Origin: Acanthococcus lagerstroemiae
Lineage: Eukaryota; Arthropoda; Insecta; Hemiptera; Eriococcidae
Assembly (NCBI GenBank): GCA_031841125.1
Contig: CM063106.1
Span: 42,280,001 to 42,344,000 of the forward strand
Direction of reading: 5' to 3'
Length of the DNA stretch: 64,000 nucleotides
Position 1 is the first letter of the stretch, and each line of letters starts with the position of its first letter. Under the pieces are notes generated by a model, which searched no databases, was not told the DNA's origin, and saw nothing but the letters and a program-made list of their open reading frames with translations. This document shows positions 42,985 to 54,800 of this stretch, piece after piece. The position numbers and the translations under genes are program-made.

Positions 42985-44240
42985 CCTATCAGCAGTGGTG
43001 TGCATTCCAGGCAAGCAAGGTAAGCGCCGCTTACCCTGAAAATTCCCGAGAAAATAAGTTTTCATATATAATATCTACTTCAATTTGTAACAAATAAAAG
43101 ATACTGAAACATTGGGCAAAACAGCCAGATGTATTGACGCTTACGCTTAAGTATTATAATAAATTCACGGGAGATACGCGAGGATACAGTTGAAACAGAA
43201 GCTTATACTGTTTGGCGTTCGGCAATCCTCGTACATATACTCGTACAGGCCAGCGAGCGAGGTGTGCGCTGGATCTATCGCTTCTTTTCCATACTGCACG
43301 TAAAATTGCACGACTACCCTCCACCTCTAAGCAAATTACCAACACAAAAACACACTAGTACTTTCAACGCGACGAAACCTGTGCCTTGGGTTCCGTTCTG
43401 GAAGCGCTTTGAGTCTAGCTTGGCTCGGCTTAGCGACACACGCGACCAAGTTTTTCGGTGAAACGTGATTATGTTTAGTCAACGCTTTACGTTTGAGTGC
43501 TCCCTTTTTTTTCCCCTCGCAAAATGCGTATTCGATATCTTATTGAAAACCCGTTTTCGCGATTTACTCTTAATGGACAATCAGAAATTATTAATGGCGG
43601 TAAGCCTAAACCAGAATTACCATTTTTAAAAACTGGGCCAAAGAAAGGTGGTTCGATTTTTATTAGACATTTTCACGTATCGCAATATGAATACATTTTG
43701 TGGTTAACTTATTGTCAAGATGGTGAAAAACTTTTGTTGGCCATGTCTATTATTCGTCACAGAAAAGGATAAATGCATATGGAATGATCCTGCACAGGAA
43801 TACAATAACTTGAATAATGTGAACCATGCCCTTTTGTAGTAGCATGGTTCATACTTTTATTCTGATTTTTACTTTACCTTCATGCTCAGGGACATACTAA
43901 TGGGGGAGGGGGGCAACTTACCCCCCTGTAGGAATTTTTCACTCAGCAGTTAAGAAACTTTACCATTTCAATCAGGCGGAGTTGGGAAAATCCAACACAC
44001 GTCAAAAGGTTTTTTCTTTTGCTTTAATACTTGGAAATTGAGTTAAGAGTTTGGAAAAATCCAATCAGTCAACGTTTCTTTTTTCTTTTTGTTTTGATAT
44101 TTCGGAATTTTGAGTTGAGTCAATTGGTACTTTCTTAATTTTTGCCTCTCCCTCCCTGCAGAAAAAAATCTTTGGTACATCCCTGTCTACACTTATCGCT
44201 TACCTCCTAGAAAAACTCACCGCACGCCGCTGCCTATCAA
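42985..44240 (+). mobile_element. 1.24-kb hAT element in family A
   Basis: Element 42993-44232 begins CAGTGGTGTGC and ends, in reverse complement, CAGCGGCGTGC. The flanks CCTATCAG (42985-42992) and CCTATCAA (44233-44240) are an 8-bp duplication with one mismatch. Subterminal GGTAAGCG is also inverted. It retains a 5' transposase fragment but lacks the catalytic core, so it is an internally deleted copy. Confidence 0.8.
43497..43850 (+). pseudogene. hAT (ZMYM1-like) transposase N-terminal TTF-finger relic
   Basis: Within the hAT element the frame reads MRIRYLIENPFSRF, then GPKKGGSIFIRHFHVSQYEY, then LWLTYCQDGEKL. A one-base shift near 43735 continues as WPCLLFVTEKDKCIWND, then YNNLNNVNHALL. 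This is the TTF-type zinc finger of hAT transposases related to ZMYM1 (R.F....Y..I.WL.YC......C..CLLF). Finger cysteines are present. Everything downstream is deleted. Confidence 0.75.
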
Positions 44241-45598
44241 GAGTTATGTTTACGGTCTCTTTATTTAAAGAGCTGAAAGGTGAAACGTAATTATTAGGAT
44301 GACACTACAGGCACACTTAACAAGGACATCACATGACACATCGTAAATTGAAGGTTTCAAACTGTAAAGCTACAGAGCATAGATTGCAATTGCGCAGTAG
44401 ACACTTTCTCAGAAAGAAATATCTACAAATGACTCCCATATTTTAATGAAATGAATTTGTGGAGTTAAAACAGTGTGTGTACCCTGAGCTCTTCATTGCA
44501 GCTGTCCAAATTGGAAACAATTTTTTTCCTACCTCAGTACCCCCCCCCCCCAAGACAAAAACATACAGTCCAATTTCATTTCAAGATTCAAGTATGTATG
44601 TACCTACACTCTGCTGCACTTCGTAGTATTCTTGATGTTAAAATCCTTAAGAATCCTTAAATATGATGAGGATAAGAAATTTGCAAAAAATGCAAAAAAA
44701 AAAAAAAGCGTTGTCATTACGTTCATTACTTATTCTTTAATCATTAAATACATTTTTCAAAATAATGATTTTTTTTTTGAATTGGAAAGCATGTTTTTCC
44801 TTTCTTTTTCAGAACTGCTAAATTTTTTGAAGGTGCCCAGCAAGTGCCCAATACGGGCGGTACTGCCCGTTAGGGTACACACTGAGTTATAAAACGTTCT
44901 TCTATTAATTAATTCAACCAATTCCAGGGGCATCTTAGGATTAGGAAATCGTAGCTCTTTCATACGCTACAAACAACAGAAATTGTACATCGATAGGTAG
45001 AAGAAAGTTTATTTCGATTCAAATAAAGCTTACAATTCAAACAAGCACTACCAGAATTATCACTAACACTATCAAAACTTGTTAACAAGCATGCAGTTTT
45101 GAGAATATCCAAAGTACATCTGTTTGTCATAACTTTGTAACACTCAGCATTGACACAGAACGACACAGACATACATACCTAATAAAAGCTAGATAACGAA
45201 CTCACGGAAAAATGCGTTGCTGTCCATTGCCTATGTGCCCCTTACAGGTAGGTCGTTGTATCAGCCCTACTTATTGATACGAGTAGTATGCCAGTAGTTG
45301 CTCATCATTTCAGGAATAATTACCTATACTTTTTACTGGTGATACCTGAATTTAATAATTTTCCGAGTGATTGTTTCGCAAATTAACTGCAAATACAATA
45401 GAAATTTTCTCGTTTCAAGGGAATATCCAGAAGTTTATGGAAAGGATTCAACATGTCACACAAATTTTCAATTTTTTCTTTCATACCAGACTATAATAAG
45501 ACATTCGAATGATAATAAAATGTAAATGCTCACTTTTGTTTATTTCATTTGCTTGGCTCCGTTGGGTCATTGAAAATTACGCTCGCACAGTAATGAGG

Positions 45599-46097
45599 AC
45601 TAAGATCAAAGTCATATAGATACACCAAGTCGTTCGACTCTCCATTTAACCAATGTTAAACTTCGTATGTTACGATAATTTATCCCGATAGCAGCGCTGG
45701 CAGCGTTCGACTGCCGTGAAATCAATGTAAACGTTGGGAGCCCTAACAAGGTTTTGCGTTTATCTCAATAACGGTCGAGTTTTATGAAAAAGTGAAAAGA
45801 ACAAAATTTATTCTACCTGTTATTTTCTATCAGGTAAGATCAGTTTCAAAATTTTACCCATAAAAATTTCGAATTTACTCGCATTTGATGGGAAATTCCA
45901 AGGTAAACAAATTTAGCTCTTTCCAATTTTTCATCAAAATTGATAGTTTTTGAGCTAATCCGCAAAAACGTAAAAATGTCCATATAAGCGCAATGCAAAC
46001 AAAGGAGTTCAGCGATAGCAGCGCACTGGCATGACGGCAGAACGCGGAAACGCGCTAGTCGTCTAACTTGGTGTATCTATATGACTTTGACTAAGAT
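45599..46097. mobile_element. hAT MITE with perfect 8-bp TSD
   Basis: A 483-bp element (45607-46089) with perfect inverted ends CAAAGTCATATAGATACACC and beyond (about 24 bp). ACTAAGAT is duplicated at 45599-45606 and 46090-46097. Non-coding body. Inserted in family A copy 2. Confidence 0.95.
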
Positions 46098-46566
46098 CAT
46101 TGAGCATTATAGTGAAACGTTTTTCCAAATAAACTCGAAATAAAGTCGGAAATTATTATTGCTTTATTTAGCAACGAGAAAATTATACTGAACGGAGCTT
46201 TCATAAATATACATTCAACGTCAACATCATTTCCAAGATTTACTAAGCGGATTGATAAGTCAATCACAATTCAGTAGCCAATAATTACTGAATAATATTT
46301 GGGTTTTGAGTTGTTATTTCTACAAGCACTACTGAGGGCGAAAAAAAAAAAAAAAAAAAAAAACAACGAAAAGAAAAAACAAATGACTGCAGGAGGCTCC
46401 TTGCCGACCCTAATAAAATCAAAATTGTTGCTTATAATTAGTTTTATTATTTTCAACTAATTGTTTTCCCGAAAATAAGGCGCCACTGAACTGAACTGCG
46501 ACTCAGTGAATTGAGAAGAAAACAAGAAACAGTGATTACAATAGGCTCGGCTACTCGTAGCCAATT

Positions 46567-46767
46567 CTAAAAAAAGGGACTCTGGTCTTTGGCACTTCGA
46601 ATTTCGTTGTAATTTGGAAGACCTACAGAAACTTGCTGTTGCTGAATACGAGGCAGAGAGCTGTTATCAAAGAGGACGTGGAGTGTCGGTCTTGTGGCGG
46701 GGTTCTGGCCCCTAGATTCAGGATATGGGTTGTCATTGGGTGTTCTAGTCTCAGATGACGTCGTCAT
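46567..46767 (-). CDS. Truncated unidentified ORF abutting family A
   Basis: From ATG on the minus strand: MTTSSETRTPNDNPYPESRG, then TRPTLHVLFDNSSLP, then QQQQVSVGLPNYNEI. The composition (N, P, S, Q rich) resembles a real protein or a retroelement gag N-terminus. The frame ends KDQSPFF exactly where family A sequence (TTAGAATTGGCTACG) begins, so it is probably cut by that insertion. No family recognised. Confidence 0.3.
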   Translation of the reverse strand: MTTSSETRTPNDNPYPESRGQNPATRPTLHVLFDNSSLPRIQQQQVSVGLPNYNEIRSAKDQSPFF

Positions 46768-46897
46768 CGTCGAGGATCAGAGGTTGACAAAGAGTTTCAT
46801 GTGAAAGATTATTCGTTGTGAAGAAAAGTATCTTCGTTCGTCGTGGCGAGACCGTTCATTACGTTGTCGGGTTCAGAACGCGATTTAGTCATTAACA

Positions 46898-47287
46898 TTA
46901 GCTGAGTAGATTATTTAATACAATTTTTAATGATTTCTTGTCGCTGATGGTGAGTAATTGTTCACGGTTCAATTGAGGCCCCTTGGGCGCGACAATATCT
47001 AAATTTTCACAATTCTTCCGATCACGTTGTGTGAAATAACCAAGGTCTTTCACCTCATTTCGCCACAGCTCATCTTCACGACAGTTGCAGTGCCCGCGTC
47101 TCACCAGAAATGCCGAATTTTTTTCGTATTTCAAAGTGTGTGGGCTCGTGTAATTGCACCGTTTCGGTTGGTCTACTCGGTTTTTCGATATAATAGGAGG
47201 CCTTCGATTTTCTCGTAGGTATTGGATATTATAACTACGTGCAGTACTCAGGCCGTATGATAGTAGGCACCGCGTTAGATATAACAA
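46898..47287 (-). CDS. Unidentified ORF
   Basis: A 129-codon minus-strand frame ending LDIVAPKGPQLNREQLLTIS...NNLLS, with a charged middle (RGHCNCREDELWRNEVKDLG). It is one of the few long frames here not explained by a repeat. No domain recognised, no splice context checked. Could be chance. Confidence 0.2.
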   Translation of the reverse strand: MLYLTRCLLSYGLSTARSYNIQYLRENRRPPIISKNRVDQPKRCNYTSPHTLKYEKNSAFLVRRGHCNCREDELWRNEVKDLGYFTQRDRKNCENLDIVAPKGPQLNREQLLTISDKKSLKIVLNNLLS

Positions 47288-47839
47288 CTAAATCGAACAA
47301 CAGATTTAATGATAGTGCATGCGGTTGTATGTAGATGAAGTTGGAAAACGTGCTCGATGATCGGTCGCCGATTATGAACCATGGCAACAGCGTGCCACCG
47401 CCACACCATCGCACTAAACGGCGTGCCGCGCCGATATCGTGCCCGTGCTTGTAGCCGTGTCCATGGAGAACACTCCTCGCACGTATACAGCTGTCATTGA
47501 CAGAGGGGTAGGTAGGGGCGGAAACTATTTCTCGGGTTAGATACTGTACCAAGTAAATACATATTACATCGCACATCGGTTTCTAAGGTGACATAACTCA
47601 AAGAGTGTGATTGTCGAGGTAGTATCGTGGGAATTTTCAGAATATACCCTTCTAACAATTGCGAGGAAAGTGTGGGCCTAACTTTGTAATTGGCTTTCTG
47701 GAACGTAGTTGCGTCGATTTCAATATTCCGCGGGTTGGTATACAGCGCATTACAAGGGTGTCATGTTAGTAGTTGCAACGCACATTTTTGAAGAATACGA
47801 AGGCCACCACATGGAAAAGAACATCTCAGCCGTATCGTC
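47288..47839. other. Unassigned interval
   Basis: Mixed-composition sequence upstream of the R1-like relic; nothing supported. Confidence 0.3.
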
Positions 47840-48330
47840 TCGGGTTTAGTCCTGGGTCCCCTGTTGTTCATCTCGCTGGATGCAGGCAAACGGACGACAA
47901 GTGGCAGCCCAAAGGACTAAAGTAATCATATTCCACGGATGGGAACATAGAAGCCTCTTTGTGCTTGACCTAGCAGTATTTGGTGAATCAGTGTCCCTCC
48001 TGCCTCGAATGTTGTACCTAGGGATGACGGTGGATAGCGAGTTAAGTTGGAAATCGTACTTCTAAAAGGCGTCAGGAGAGGTCGAGCTGCTACGATAATA
48101 TCGGAACTCGGGACGAATGAACATAATGACACAATACTCGAGATACACTGGTTTTCTCGCGGTGTACCCAATGAGTGTCGGTAGCATGTCGCGAGGTCAC
48201 GAGTACTGCCTACGCATATCTACGTACAGACATTCTAGAGGCGGCGCTCATACTAGGAACATAGACTCCTATCGATTAGCTGGCTAGGAAGAGCATTGTG
48301 CTCAGAGCCAGTTCAGCATTCTCGCGCTTC
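47840..48330 (+). pseudogene. R1-like LINE reverse transcriptase C-terminal relic
   Basis: Reads AAQRTKVIIFHGWEHRS, then LPRMLYLGMTVDSELSWKS, a stop, then KASGEVELLR. This matches 'L....KTE.V.F.......V...V.....KYLG..LD..L.W..H...A' after the RT catalytic box. Upstream FADD motif not found. Clade R1 by resemblance. Confidence 0.6.
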
Positions 48331-48469
48331 TAGGCAGAATAAAAATTGCCACCCCTCAAATTTTCGTTCACACTCCTCAGATTTAGGTACATGGTTTTAA
48401 AAAATTCTTTATTTTATTTACAAGCCTTTGTTCGTACGATACAATGACCCCTTCAGTGTGGGGGAGGGG

Positions 48470-49258
48470 AAGTCATGTCGCTGAACGCACCCACATTCAG
48501 GCATAGGCATCCACTCTCCTTCCCAACCACCCCTATCCCCGCCAATTCTACACCAAAAGTATCTCAAATTATTTTACCAATTCATCGGCGGTCTCTCCCT
48601 CTTCCGCTTCCACTCACGAGGTGACCACTCCTCTGCTAATTTCCCCCATTTTTTACCACCTCTAGCCATGTACCCGGTTTATTTCAGCTTTAATTTTTTG
48701 ATTCTCCCTCCGATATCTATCGCCTCCGTGTATTCGCGACTTTTTCGAGCTCTGTTTTGTCATTAACCCTAATTTTCATGATGCTTGGTAACATCTTATA
48801 AAATGTCACTCTCATGCTCTCGTTCTGAGCTTTTGTAAGCGATCACGTTTGGGCTCCATAGATAAGGAAGTACCACACATTGCTTTAGGATTTTAACTTT
48901 TGTTTTAGTAGGTAAGTTCCCCTTAAAAAATGCCCTGTAAGCCCAGAAGTTTTTCCATGCCTTCGCCGTCCTCGTCCTCGCCCTAAGCTCCCATTTTCCC
49001 CTACCCTCCATAGTGACTATGTATTTGACAAAGGTAATTGTACTTTTTGACCATTTCTATTTCCTCCCCCTTGACCTTGATTCTACCACCTTTTATATTA
49101 GTCATTATTTTGGTCTTGGAGGTGTTCATTGTCAGTCCCAATCTACTATTAGCTGAGGACGTTCACATACAATTTCAGTTGTCTGTAGCTCTGACAGTAA
49201 TCAGTGAAAGAGATAAAATTTTCCGGAAGGAAAGCCCGCCAGACCCGCTCAGACCACA
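48470..49258 (-). pseudogene. LINE reverse transcriptase C-terminal relic, minus strand
   Basis: The minus strand shows QLKLYVNVLS (49150-49185) and GLTMNTSKTKIMTN (about 49140), then GEEIEMVKKYNYL (about 49070). KAWKNFWAYRAFFKG and ILKQCVVLPYLW follow (48960-48850), then IGGRIKKLK (about 48700) and WSPREWKRKRERPPMNW (about 48610). The order is the post-catalytic RT, thumb and tail of RTE/CR1-like LINEs. Multiple frameshifts. Upstream, at 49258, the LINE stops abruptly at the minisatellite. Confidence 0.65.
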
Positions 49259-49463
49259 GCGAGTATTCTGAGTATCCCCGCGATCCCCGGCGGTTGTTGG
49301 CGAGTATTCCGAGTATCCCCGCGATCCCTGGCGGTTGTTGACGAGTATTCCGAGTATCCCCGCGATCCACTCTCGCGAGAAGCGGGTATTCCGAGTATCC
49401 CCGCGATCCCTGGCGGTTGTTGGCGAGTATTTCGAGTATCCCCGCGATCCATGGCGGTTGTTT
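49259..49463. repeat. Exact five-unit 41-bp minisatellite
   Basis: Five consecutive 41-bp units start at 49259, 49300, 49341, 49382 and 49423. Each begins GCGAGTATTCCGAGTATCC or a one- to two-base variant. Unit 3 has its last 13 bases replaced (CACTCTCGCGAGA in place of the GGCGGTTGTTG tail) without a length change. Because 41 is not a multiple of 3, all minus-strand frames stay open (GIAGILGILANNR and shifts), giving spurious ORFs. Confidence 0.95.
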
Positions 49464-50947
49464 TCATTATTTATAAATTGTAGAAAAAGAATTATCGTAC
49501 GTTGAAAATGAGAGCCCCCACCGAAGCGCGAAGCAACAAAACACAAGCGCTACTTCCCCTTATGCCCACTACGCTGCAAGGGCACTGCTCCCTCTGCTTT
49601 GAGACGCGGCCAACTTGGTCAGGGCGAAGCATCAACGGTCGCATCGTGATTCGAACTGTCGCGCCGTCCGTGCAGAGTTATAAGTGTGCGAGTAAACTGC
49701 TAACTATGTCTTGACAATGTGTGGGGGGGCGGGGGGGATGAGTAAAACACTAGTACGAGAACCAGTGCTACTTTGTTCGCTATTACGGAACGAATTCTAC
49801 GAATGCGATTTATGGACAATCCATCGAGTTTTTGTTAGACTCTCCTTTCCAACATGACAAATGGCTATGTCATCTACACTAGGTATCATCGGTAGTACAG
49901 GGATTCCGTAACCAGCATCAAAACTGACAGAACTGCAAATTAGATTCGACTCCGGTTTGGACGGGAAAAATGTAAAATTAGCTCTTGCTCCAGCTCGAGC
50001 GAGATTGCAAAATTGTTGCTTCGGCTGTTGACTTTAGTTTTTCCAGAGAAACGACAGTAAGCAGAGAACGGCTTGGCCAGGTTTGGCGCCACATTTTTAA
50101 AAATCGAGCCTTCAACGCTATACCGTCATTAATGCTCTGCACTTTGTCATTCAGCTGAGCAGTTTTGTCGGCCCACCTAAATCTAACATTCGTGAGCCGG
50201 AGCCGGACAAGGACGTATCAGTCCAACGAAACGACAGATTTTCTATCAGCTCGAATGCGTATTAGATTAACTCTTTCGATCGGCCGTTCGGAAACATCAT
50301 TTGAATTCGTATCCCGCCTTCTTGATGGTTCATAGCCCACCCAGATGTACGGGACGAGAACGCGGAGTTGGCTGAATGCTTGCCGGTTACCGGATGCCGG
50401 AACGGCCGCTAAGCGCTAATTCGGATGTGGCAGAGCTCCGGTTATGGCGATGCTACGATACAGTGCCTAAAAGATTAAACACATCGCTCACTGGCTCCTG
50501 AAGTGATGTTTATAACACAAAGTAACATTTTTTTTTTTTTTAAATGCGAAAAACTGTTGAGGGCTTACCAGGAAATGATTTTCAGAATTGAATCGAGCTA
50601 AAATAATTTTCACCGCCACTGTTTTACACGTTGAACGTTCCGAATTTTTAATATCGCCCCCTTCCGTTGAACCCCCGTTTGGGTTTATGGCCTAAATAAT
50701 GTCAAAAACGTATTTAGGAGATTTGAAAACATATATTTTAATATGTTACACGGTAGTTTTCTGAATTTTCAGTTTTGCCCCTCCCCCTCCCCCTAGAACT
50801 CCCTTTTGAGTTTCGACTGGAAATTTCATGGAAAAATGAATTCAGCGATTTCGAAAAACCCCGAATACCAAGTTTCAGATTTTTGGCCATCTAATTTTTC
50901 TGAGCAACCACTGTGCGATTGTCTGCTGTGGTGCTGTGACCTGCAGT

Positions 50948-50953
<6 letters not shown>
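49464..50953. other. Unassigned interval
   Basis: Moderately GC-rich without recognised genes. A G-run lies at 49722-49737 and a T-run at 50529-50541. Confidence 0.35.

Positions 50954-50994
<41 letters not shown>
50954..50994. repeat. (CT)n-(CA)n microsatellite
   Basis: A CT run followed directly by a short CA run. Confidence 0.9.
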
Positions 50995-53389
50995 TCGCGC
51001 GCGCGTTTAGCTGCAACCATTTGTCGATCCCTCTGGAGGATAGAGACCTGATGAGATGTGCCGAGGTCTTTGACATAATATGCCCTCTCAGTATACTCAG
51101 GTGTATGTCTACGAGAAGACTTTTTCTAGTCTTTCGATAAGAGATATAAAAAAAAGTGCTGCGGGCCGTAAAAACGATTACTAAGCTTTCCTTCCATTAC
51201 ATTTGCCATAGCCAGTAAGGAACTAATTTGTTGGTTTAAAATAATTAAGAATACGTGGACTATTCAAGCGCCGTGTCAGAATAACGAACATTACTTGTAT
51301 CGAACCATTGAACTTTCTTATATTATGTCTTTATTATAGCCGTACTACTTCATAGTTCATACCCACTCATTGAGTATGATTGCGGGCGGCATGCCGCAAA
51401 GTCCGGCCGGCGTGAGGATGAGCTCATCTGCGCGTACGTAGCCTCTAACACTAGTCTAATCGACTCGCTTCTTTTTATGTGCCGGCCGGCAAATGAAACG
51501 ATGCACGGGTTCGCATTAAAGTTGTATAATGACTTACGAGTTCGAACAAATGCATATCATACACAAACGTATTTCTAGATACTTACAATACCAAGATCAG
51601 TAGGTGCACTCATGGAGGGCTTACGAGTATAGTACCATGTACAAACACAATTGTTTTTGGGAAGTAGGCTATCCTCACTTGCATACCTTCGACCGCTGGA
51701 CAAAGTATCGCATCCAGACTGCGTTGCCCCCACATCTATCGATCGATAATGGTATGTGTGGACATTCAGGAGAGATAGAAACGCGCAAACATATACGAGA
51801 ACTTAACTTGAAAAGGGCGAGCACATTACCGATAAGTCTTAGCGAATTCGTTAGCGAAACGTGAACAATGCCGAACAGTCCTAGAATTGGAGAGGGACGA
51901 GTTTGAAAAAATAAGTAGTGCGTCTTCAGAAAGGTATATGGTGCGAATCAATCATCAAAATCAAAATGTAAAAATTGCCACTTCATCCCGACATCGATCA
52001 TTCGGGATTTAAACGGCGTAAAGTGGCAGCCGAAAATGTTCACGGCCGACAGGCTGACAAAATGATTCCACGAGGGAACCACGTTCATAAGTTGACGACA
52101 ACGTACTTCTTGCCACTCCGGCATTTAATCGGGGACGGGGCGACTCGCGTAATTCGGTTGCAAGAATAATGTGGAAGAAGGACAGGAAATTCTAGACTGA
52201 CACGTGTCAAGGAGTCCTTGATTGATGCGTTGGACGCAACGAACTAACTGGCACCAATATAATACCCTAGGCTAGGAAGACGTCAATGTAAAGACGGAGT
52301 ACTCTCTTCGGGAATAGGTGCGCTTGGATTCTGTCAGCACTGAGAAAGGCTGGAAGCATTACTCGTACCCATCACAGAAATGCAACTCCAACGAATGTGC
52401 TTACAGAATAAACATGACCTGCAACCCCACCCATTATTCTGGTCACGCCTACCACAGTAAGCGGGTAACACTTTGGCACGCGAGGGATATCCCAAGTTCT
52501 GTAATTCACAACCATGCCATAAGCTAATGAAGGATGCCCCTTTTCAGCACCATAAGTTCTGGGAGTATAACCTGCGTAATTACTGCAGCCACGTGACTAA
52601 CGGTGCAATACAGCCGTCTAATCCGTAGATTTGTCCAACAGGTGAAACTCCGCCAACCCTACGGTTACTGCAGCTTGGGGGCTGCAGTTACGCTCGCTTG
52701 TGCGGAGTTGAATTACTCTGGTTACGCTATGGTGTTTAAGGAAACAAGCTCCAAGGCTGTATTATTGAGAAAAATGCGTGAAGAGATGGGGTATAATAGA
52801 AAAAGCCGGGAGAAAGAAAGGAAGGAAAATAAGACAAAAAAAAGATGCAGAAAGAAGAAAATATTTATATGCATGTGTGGGAGCGAGGGGCACTTTTCAA
52901 CAATTCACTTTATATTTTAGGGTACATTTTGCTTCAAACGGCATTGCTAGAAGGCGATGGTGTGCGCACACGTATATAACATCAAGAAAGCTATAAGACG
53001 TAGGCATTGTGCCGAAAGGCGTACTTATACGTATTATGTGTATGGCAAAGATATGCTAGGGTAGATTATACGCCAGTTACAGCCATTGACTGAAGAACTA
53101 GAATCTTTCATCTGAATACCGAGGTCTCAGGCTATCTGCATGGATAACTGCGGAATCATTTTCTCAATTCGTATTCTTGATGAAGTCTAGGAATCATTAC
53201 AAAGAATCGTGCAAGTGAAAACTACGAGTATTGTTCACTTCTTAGATATCGCTTGGCTCGTCATTTGTCAAATTTGAGCGGGTTGCACCCCCTCTTTCCC
53301 CACTTTGTAAGAGATATTTGACAAGGCTCCGGCCAAATTGCAACAATACCAGCATAGATTGCTTTTCGCTTCCAAGTCGTGACTGAGTA
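50995..53389. other. Unassigned interval
   Basis: No repeat partner in this window and no recognised domain. Short open frames at 51604-51864, 51975-52169 and 52603-52920 lack support from splice sites or motifs. Could be single-copy intergenic DNA. Confidence 0.35.
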
Positions 53390-54800
53390 ATTCTCCAGAA
53401 ACTGAGAAAATTTTGTTACCAGCAATTTGAACCCTAACTTTCGACTTATTTATGATTATTTATTGGGGAAAGAGTTATTTTGGGTTACATAAGAACATCC
53501 GTAACAAATTCCAATTCCACCAATTAATTCATCAGACAAGACAGTTACCATTTTTTGAATGGGAAACGCATAGGGAGGTGTCCATAATTATGGAGGTTAC
53601 CATCCTGTCTCAGTAGGAGAGAGTTGCCGATATTGAACCGGTGCCTAAGTTGGACCACCCTTAATTGCTCGAGCCCGCCGATAGGTAGCGCTTTGATTCT
53701 GAGATATGTTATACCTAGCCGTGTAATGATGTTTCTCACAGAGCACCAGAGTGGTGTTATCATTTTTAGTTGAAAGAATTTTCATTAGAGTACGTGCTTT
53801 CTGAAAGTATGTGAAATTTTGGCGTATTGAGATTTTTGAAGAAGCCATGTCCATCCGAAGAAGAGTAGTAGATGAAATATCTCAGTATATCATCGATTTA
53901 GTCATAGTTTTAGCCATCTTTTTGTACAAAGAGATGAGACATTAACTGCATGCATCTCTTTCCACGGCCATGTTTGTGAGAAAAAGTCGTGGTCGCGTTA
54001 ATTGGACCGCATATTGTTCCCTAAGTTGGACCACCTCAAAATCGCATTATTTATCGTATTATTCGCATTCTGTCACATACAAGACCACGAACTATTGCAA
54101 TGAAAAATGTGTAGCTCGGTAATTTTGCATTTCGAACAATAAGAAACGAAAATAAGGAAGTATCGCAAGTTGAACCGGTCCAACTTAGGATAAAATTCTT
54201 CAGTTTTGATATTTCGACAGGTGTAGAAAATAATGTTTATTTTTGTTTACAAATGTACTAATCTACATTTCATTGACACTACATATTTTTAATTATAAAT
54301 CTTGAGCATTTACAGACTTTTTTCATCCTTTTTTTATGACCGGTCCAACTTTAGAACCCATGGTCCAACTTAAGGCACGGCTCCCAAATTAGACAAATTT
54401 TAGATTTTTATCTTAAAATTTCTCTCCACGGCGTCCTAATAATCGTAGAGCTTTCAAATTTTTATCGCAGGTAGCTAGATGTATGCCCTTTCCAATGATG
54501 TACCACACTTTAAATTCTGTGCAACGACGGCTGAGTTCGAAGCCTCCAAAGTCAAAAAGGTCCGACTTGGGCAACTCTCCCCTACCTGTTACATTTTTTT
54601 CAACTTTTGTTTCAAAGTGTTTTTCTCTAATAAAGAGGTATTGTTATTCAGAAAGATTGGAAGTACATGTTAAGAAGTTAAATTTGCTGCCAGTGACTTT
54701 ACATTTCCAGAAGGGATACCGTGAATTTCTGTTATCAGGGTATTCAGTCCATTGTCGTGTTCAATATACGTATTTGACAGGTGCAGAGATATAGAAAGTT
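53390..54800 (+). mobile_element. Family A copy 3 (plus, interrupted)
   Basis: 53390-53610 matches the reverse complement of 29710-29945 (TTTTGTTACCAGCAA, GCATAGGGAGGTGTC, GTTACCATC(C/T)TGTC). 54589-54800 matches 35488-35610 and the complement of 29545-29700 (CAGAAAGATTGGAAGTA, TTATCAGGG). The two are separated by the TIR element at 53611-54588. Confidence 0.65.
53611..54588. mobile_element. TIR element with repeated GTTGGACC motifs
   Basis: The ends CAGTAGGAGAGAGTTGCC and, in reverse complement, CAGGTAGGGGAGAGTTGCC are inverted over about 30 bp. Several internal copies of AAGTTGGACCACC or its complement occur (53647, 54023, 54176, 54343, 54361). 978 bp, non-coding, inserted in family A. TSD not clear. 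Confidence 0.65.

Larger units (their letters stand above)
42860..46565 (-). mobile_element. Family A dispersed repeat, copy 2 (minus, interrupted)
   Basis: Subtracting the hAT insertions at 42993-44232 and 45607-46089 leaves about 2 kb that follows copy 1 (29460-31420) block by block. Shared blocks include GGAAAATTAGAGAC, GACACTACAGGCACAC, ACGTTCTTCTAT.A, CAGCATTGACA.A, and the terminal GATTACAATAGGCTCGGCTAC. No recognised coding domain. The right end abuts a truncated open frame at 46567-46767. Confidence 0.65.

Noticed and set aside
49149..49546. Three overlapping minus-strand frames with GIAGILGI-type repeats
   Set aside because: Artefact of a 41-bp repeat that keeps every frame open.
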